This document shows, one piece after another, positions 58,900 to 64,000 of a DNA stretch of 64,000 nucleotides. The notes beneath the pieces were generated by a model, which searched no databases, had not been told where the DNA came from, and saw nothing but the letters and a program-made list of their open reading frames with translations. Source of the DNA: Motacilla alba alba (Eukaryota; Chordata; Aves; Passeriformes; Motacillidae); the NCBI RefSeq assembly GCF_015832195.1, contig NC_052018.1, positions 37,639,052-37,703,051 of the forward strand. The letters run 5' to 3'. The translations under genes and the position numbers were made by a program. The first letter of the stretch is position 1. The number at the start of each line of letters is the position of its first letter.

Positions 58900-61800
58900 A
58901 TTTGATTCTCCTTTTTAACTTTCTGTTATTACAATAGTATACTGTTTTGGTGACTCATATTTGCTAAATTGTGTATTACTCTATTTCTAATATTTATTCA
59001 CATGTTATTTTTCTATATTATCCTATATCAGACCGTAAGTTTATATCTCCTTAAAATCGTTAATTTCAAACACCAGATCTGCAGCAGTAGCTGCTGATAA
59101 TGCCTCATATTTCTGTTTCCTTCTGAATTCTGTCTCATCCTAACAGACTCCAAAGATGGGCTGGTTATTTCTTCTTGCCTTGGTTAGGTCTCAGCTCAGC
59201 AGCCACCAGTAACGAATACTACAGCTTGTTTTTTCAGCAGTGTGACAAATGACAGATATATCTTTTCTCTCTTCAGCTCCCTGACCAACATTGCAGTTGA
59301 AGATTTAAAATATCTACAGCTTCAACTGGAACAAAAAAGCAAAGGTCATGATGTGCAAATCTGCTTTATGGGTGCAGCAACTAGGGCAAAGAGGGTAGCT
59401 TTTTGTCAAGCAAAACTTTCCTGGCTTTATACAGCAAAATGAATAACCATGGGCTCATCACAGATCTCATCATTTGTAGCAAGGCATGTTTCTTTGACTC
59501 ATATTTTTTGATATTATGTCCTAGACATATGTGAAATGGGAAAAAGCAATTCAAGCACCTAAAACTCAACTGCAAGAGAAAACTACTGCCAAGGAACAAA
59601 CAAACACATGATGATCATTGCTTAATGAGCCATTAGGGATTTCTAACAGGACCTATATTTGTAATATAAAAAAAAAGTAAGTGCACAGTAGAATATAGTT
59701 TTGGAGGTCATTCTGTGAGATATGTAGATCCTAGAGAAATAAAAGCATCTAATACTTCATAGAATTGCTTTCTATTCTTCTCTTTTTGAGAATAAGTCTA
59801 ACTTACCTTATTTCTGTTGAGCTGGCCAATTGCTTTTCCACATGGATATTTCATTTGCATGTAAAACACATAAGTAAAAGTTATTCAGCTGGAGTGAAGT
59901 CTGCTAAAAATCCTAAATAACAGGACAAGACTTCTATCCACTTCGTAAATAAGACAAGTTTTCATCTTTGAGATTGATTTAGCTGTATTATAGATACTAC
60001 TTCCTCCTCCTTTTTCTTTCTGTTACAAGGTTTAAAATTTTCCTCAGGCTGGAGCAGTACAGGTCCTGAAGTCGGGCACTGAGGCATGTCCTATGTGGTA
60101 GACAAAGAACCAGGAGGAAACACAAATCTTCTGCATTGATGTTGAAGATGGTTATGCTGCATTGATTGCAAAAATCATGGAGCCAAAGAAAGAGTAGGCA
60201 AGACAGAGAACTACACAAAAAAGAAAGCTCCAGGACTTCAGATATGTTTTCATTGAAGGGTCACTCAAGGATGCTGTTTCTTGTTGCTGACCCTAAAACA
60301 GCATGGAATTGAAAACATGATGTCAGGAGCATCATAATTTTGGGGAGATATTATATCAGGAGGCTGACAGGCATACGTCTTTCCCCTGTCCTGCATTGTT
60401 TGGTTTTGGGTTTTTTCCTGAATCAAGGCTTGAAAGAAATGTTGCCTGTCATAAATTGAACCCTAGGGAATTTTCATCCATCTATTAATAGGCACCTATT
60501 TAACAAAAGTAGCATGAGGTAACAGTTACCTATTTTCATCCTGAACTTTCACAAGTCTTGACAGTTTAACCTTGAATGAATATTTAAAAATGCATGTTCA
60601 ACTTCTCCTTAGAAATTTTACTGGCCATGACATGAGCTTCAGTGTTACAACTGGTCTGCCATAATAAGGAAAGAGATATCAAAATTCTAATGCAGGAACA
60701 CCTGAGGTATCATATTAAATATTTATCCAGAGCAACACATTAAGCACAATAATGTAGACAGTGAGTTATTCTAATTAGGTGTCCACAATAACCAGCTTTT
60801 CAAATCTGAACATTAAGCACCTCATATGGCACAAAGAATACACTTTTGAGGAAAAAAAAGGGGGCTTTTCTTTCAGGGAAAGATTGAGAAAATTAATTTT
60901 TCCCTATTTCCCTTGGTAAACAATCCAATTTAGCTGAGATCAAGGAACAGCAGCTTGCCAATTTGGGATAGTAAGACTTGTTTGTGTACCATGATATGTT
61001 ACTTTCTTTATTTTGGTAAGTGCTAAGCAGTTTATAAATATCAGCCATTAGAGTTCACCTTCTTCTATCAAGTTACTATACATGCTAGATACACAGTAGT
61101 TCTACCTCCTATAGTATTACTCATGATAACAAATATATACTGACATTTATTTCTTTTCATATTCAGGTATTTAGGGTTCTTATTACCTTCTGTAGATCTA
61201 AAAGGTTTCTCTGTACCCAGGGAAGATAAAAAGAAAGTTTTAAAGTGAGCTCAAATCCAGTAATGAAAATCTGACAGTTTATTTTCAGGGCATCTCCACA
61301 TAAACTACTCTGTGCAGTTCTTTTAACTGTGTGTACCTCTTTTGTATTGTAAATCTTTATTGTCAAGGGAAAATTGGCTGGGTTTTCAGTATGGTTTTGG
61401 GAAAGAGTTTCAAATGCCCTTATGCAGTTTGCATCTTTATCCAATAAGTTCAATCTAAATTATAAAATAATTTCAAATTATTTTTTTCTTTCATTTTCTC
61501 GTTATAAGACATAGAGGAGTTTAATTAATTTTCAATATGTTCCTTCAGATTTTTTTTTAAAAAACAGAACATTTTTGAAGTGCTCATCACAAAATATGTA
61601 TTTTACAAGAAAAAATATCATCATTCTTCACTTCCTCCAGTGCACACACAAACTAGACCCTAAATTATGGATTTTGATCTCATGCAAAATTATAGGTTTT
61701 TGTTAGTGATACAAGTAAGGCAAAATGCATGACAAAAAAGGTGGACACCTTCTATGTTCACTTTACAGAAGCCCCAAATGTCCAACCCTTCAGGATATTG

Positions 61801-63671
61801 TTTCTGCTGCTGAGGAACTGAGCCTAGCCTGATTTAGCCCAGCCTACGTGAGCTTATAAAGGCTCAACTAGAGTTCACTTTTACTTGTGGGAAGGCCTGA
61901 CTTCCTTTTAAAGCTAAAATTGTAATTCCCACCCACAAATCCACAAAATATTCTTACAATAATTCCATTTCATGTTTTAAAAAATAAAAGTGGAAAACAT
62001 TAAATTGAGATTTTTTTTTCTCCATTATTGTCCCCATTTTCTTGCAGACCTTGTCATCGCATATGAATTTTGTGCTTCTTTTTTATGTTCCATGATAGCT
62101 TTTCTCATGCATGCACATTTAGAAAAATAACTAAATTGGGGAAAAGAAACATATGCAACTTTATAGTATTTTTTATTGCATAATAAGCAGAAAAGTTTTC
62201 TTTTCTTTCTATTACCCTTTCAGAACCCATTCTCCTTTCCCAGAAATATGAGCCCTTGTGTCAGCATCCAAGGGAGGAAAAATAATAACCAACTGGGACA
62301 GAGACATTCTGTCATTCAACAGTACAGATCTGCATTAATCTGGTTTTAATTTGCTTATTGTTCAGTTTGAGCACTGGGGACAAAGAGCCTCAATTTTTCT
62401 CTTAAGGAATTCCAAATATGGTCAAAAGTCAAATGGAAAAAGCAACAGAGAATGTAGGTCATTTAAGATGGAAATTCTAATGTAAGAAAAGTTAGGATAC
62501 TCTGCACTGATAAATTTCTGTCATCTCTGAAAGCAAAATATATCATAGAACCACTGCATAAATACATTGATTATTTTGTGCTTCATTTGCTTCTTCTGTC
62601 CTCCTCTATCCTTAAATTAGAAGCCAGATGCTAAAAATTTCATTGGAAACTTAAGGACTAGACTTTGCTGTGTGAGGAAGTTTCTGAATAAGACATCAAG
62701 TTTCTAGCCATCAGAGGATAATTTATTGATACTTGTCAAAAGGAAGTATCAGTCTAACAGAAATCAAGACAAAAGGAATGCCTGATGAATTTCCTTTGAA
62801 GTGCCTTTTATAAAAGTCCTTGGTAATACATATTGATGAACTCCAAATTGTCTTGCCTGAAGGGAAAAGAAAGTAGACTGCTTTACACTGTCTTATAAAT
62901 ATTCATCAAAAGAACAAGACTTATGTTTCCAGGCGTGAGGTGAATGATTACGGTTGTATGATTGCCTTGGAATCTGGATAATTAGTAAAACAGTCTATGA
63001 CAGTGAGAGAATTTTAAACTGGGTATCTTGCCATCAGTCCTTTTGGATTTAAAGACAGTGCCTGCTATTTGGAAAGGAAGCAAATTTAGGGCTTGATGGA
63101 TAGATATAATTAAGCTCTCCATTAGTTTCATCTACTGTTTGTTTACCTGTTTGTTTAGCCAAAAATTAAAGGCAAAGTTGTGAAGCATGTCTGTATTCTG
63201 ACTGGAATGAAGCTACAGTGTCGGAATCCAGAACATCCCTCTGGGTGTCCTGGATGGCCAGAGCCGCTGGCAGGGGGCTCTGAGACCCTGGCATGCAGCC
63301 AAAGACACACGTGGGGTTTTGATCTTAGCCCGTGGAGCAAATTACCAACTCTGTATGAAGAATTACAAGCCACACACACAAAAGTTTAGATAGTATAGTA
63401 GAAGTAGTCACGAAGTAAAGGGTAGGATTTCTGAGTGCTGTACAGGGGGGTTTTAAGCCTTGTACGCAGGGGTCCAAGTTTTGTACATGGGGGTCAGGAG
63501 ATCTAAGATGGAGGGACTTGGGTGTGCCCTGTCCTCTTTCTTTCTCCTTCCCAGCCTCCATGTCTTTGGTGATGTTGGCACTCACAGATTGGTTTAGAGT
63601 AGAAAGTCACCATTCAATATAGATAGTAGGCATTGGGGAAAAAGCATAAACATGTAGTACGTAATATATGA

Positions 63672-63678
63672 TATAAAA
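63672..63678 (+). promoter_or_regulatory. LTR TATA box
   Basis: TATAAAA inside the LTR at 63179-63891, about 95 bp before the AATAAA signal. In this family transcription would start some 25-30 bp downstream, near 63700. Whether the promoter is active cannot be told from sequence. Confidence 0.65.
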
Positions 63679-63772
63679 GATGGCACCGGCCCCCTGGGAG
63701 GCAGAGTGCCTTTGTCTGAGCTGCTGAACGGGCCACAGCAGTTCAGGGAGAAGAATCTTGTAGATAACCAAC

Positions 63773-63778
63773 AATAAA
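63773..63778 (+). terminator. LTR polyadenylation signal
   Basis: AATAAA in the sequence CCAACAATAAACAACC within the LTR. It lies downstream of the TATA box and upstream of the CCACA terminus, as expected for the R/U5 boundary. Confidence 0.65.
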
Positions 63779-63891
63779 CAACCTTGAGAACAGACAACAG
63801 AAGACTACTGAGTCTTTCTTCGAAGGCACGGGTTGGAGGAGGGACTTTTCCATCTTTCGGGGTCATCCCAATCCGGGGGTGAAACCCCACA

Positions 63892-64000
63892 CTACAGCAT
63901 CTGCACTGTGGGTGTCTTACTGGATCAAGCTAGTGGAAAGGGCTCTTTAATTAAGACAGGAAAATGCAAGAAAAAAAAGAAGACTGGTGGGGTTGATGTT
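63892..64000. other. Unique flank right of the LTR
   Basis: About 109 bp with no primer-binding site next to the LTR and no recognisable gene or repeat before the window ends. Confidence 0.5.

Larger units (their letters stand above)
55941..63178. other. AT-rich noncoding DNA with the strongest hairpin
   Basis: No gene seen over 7 kb. The main structure is the hairpin at 57579-57627. T- or A-rich runs occur at 58082-58104 and 60850-60858. Open frames of 60-96 codons are unrecognised. A TATAAAGG at about 61855 follows a GC-richer patch but has no promoter context. Confidence 0.5.
63179..63891 (+). mobile_element. Apparently complete solo LTR of a bird endogenous retrovirus (plus)
   Basis: About 713 bp, beginning TGTGAAGCATGTCTGTATTC and ending GGGTGAAACCCCACA, i.e. 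TG...CA termini. U3 is GC-richer than the flanks. A TATAAAA lies at 63672-63678 and AATAAA at 63773-63778, the usual order and about 100 bp spacing for the R region. The sequence closely resembles, from memory, a songbird LTR family (segments such as GATCTTAGCCCGTGGAGCAA and GTAGAAGTAGTCACGAAGTA). No primer-binding site follows the right end and no polypurine tract is clear before the left end, so it is read as a solo LTR made by recombination. No flanking target duplication is obvious, which leaves the ends uncertain by a few bases. Open frames inside are not genes. Confidence 0.88.

Noticed and set aside
59242..59442. 66-codon frame preceded by TCTCTCTTCAG, resembling a splice acceptor
   Set aside because: No recognisable protein family, no donor site or neighbouring exon; pyrimidine-AG motifs are common.
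61830..61870. TATAAAGG after a GC-richer patch, possible promoter
   Set aside because: No downstream gene, initiator or CpG island; TATA-like strings are frequent in this composition.

Overview
This window looks like a gene-poor, AT-rich stretch of a bird nuclear chromosome, most likely from a songbird. The clearest evidence is chicken-repeat-1 (CR1) LINE fragments. Several keep the typical 3' tail of short TCATAGAAT-type repeats. At least four copies translate, in pieces, into the C-terminal half of CR1 ORF2. There are also avian-type endogenous retroviral LTRs. I see no bacterial, phage, organelle or CRISPR organisation. The naming of the repeats rests on remembered consensus sequences; no search was run.

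No host protein-coding gene, tRNA or rRNA could be supported. The longest open frames are translations of a CCTT microsatellite, antisense shadows of CR1, poly-T translations, or unrecognised frames of about 60-135 codons, which are expected by chance in 64 kb. The window is best read as intergenic or long-intron DNA.

Layout. 1-4839: unique AT-rich DNA with a 12-bp perfect hairpin. 4840-5065: CR1 (minus). 7765-8179: CR1 (plus). 9110-9823: an LTR on the minus strand, with a polypurine tract beside it at 9824-9841, so retroviral interior should continue to the right. 15390-15860: an internal CR1 piece lacking its 3' end. 18407-19077: a 670-bp polypyrimidine satellite with a 69-nt higher-order period. 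19800-19918 and 24175-24464: CR1 3' ends (plus). 28530-28760: an ancient CR1-like element (minus). 33092-33772: a probable LTR or other dispersed repeat. 40289-41228 and 49418-50290: two long CR1 copies (minus) of different subfamilies. 55615-55940: a second ancient CR1-like relic. 63179-63891: an apparently complete solo LTR with TATA box and polyadenylation signal.

The signals not explained by known repeats are a set of exact inverted repeats in otherwise unique DNA: 57579-57627 (17-bp arms), 21196-21226 (14-bp arms), 3022-3049 (12-bp arms), 37061-37083, 43269-43286, 47923-47941 and 39841-39856. The other item worth a check is the nested architecture of the CCTT satellite. I found no convincing undescribed multi-gene system.
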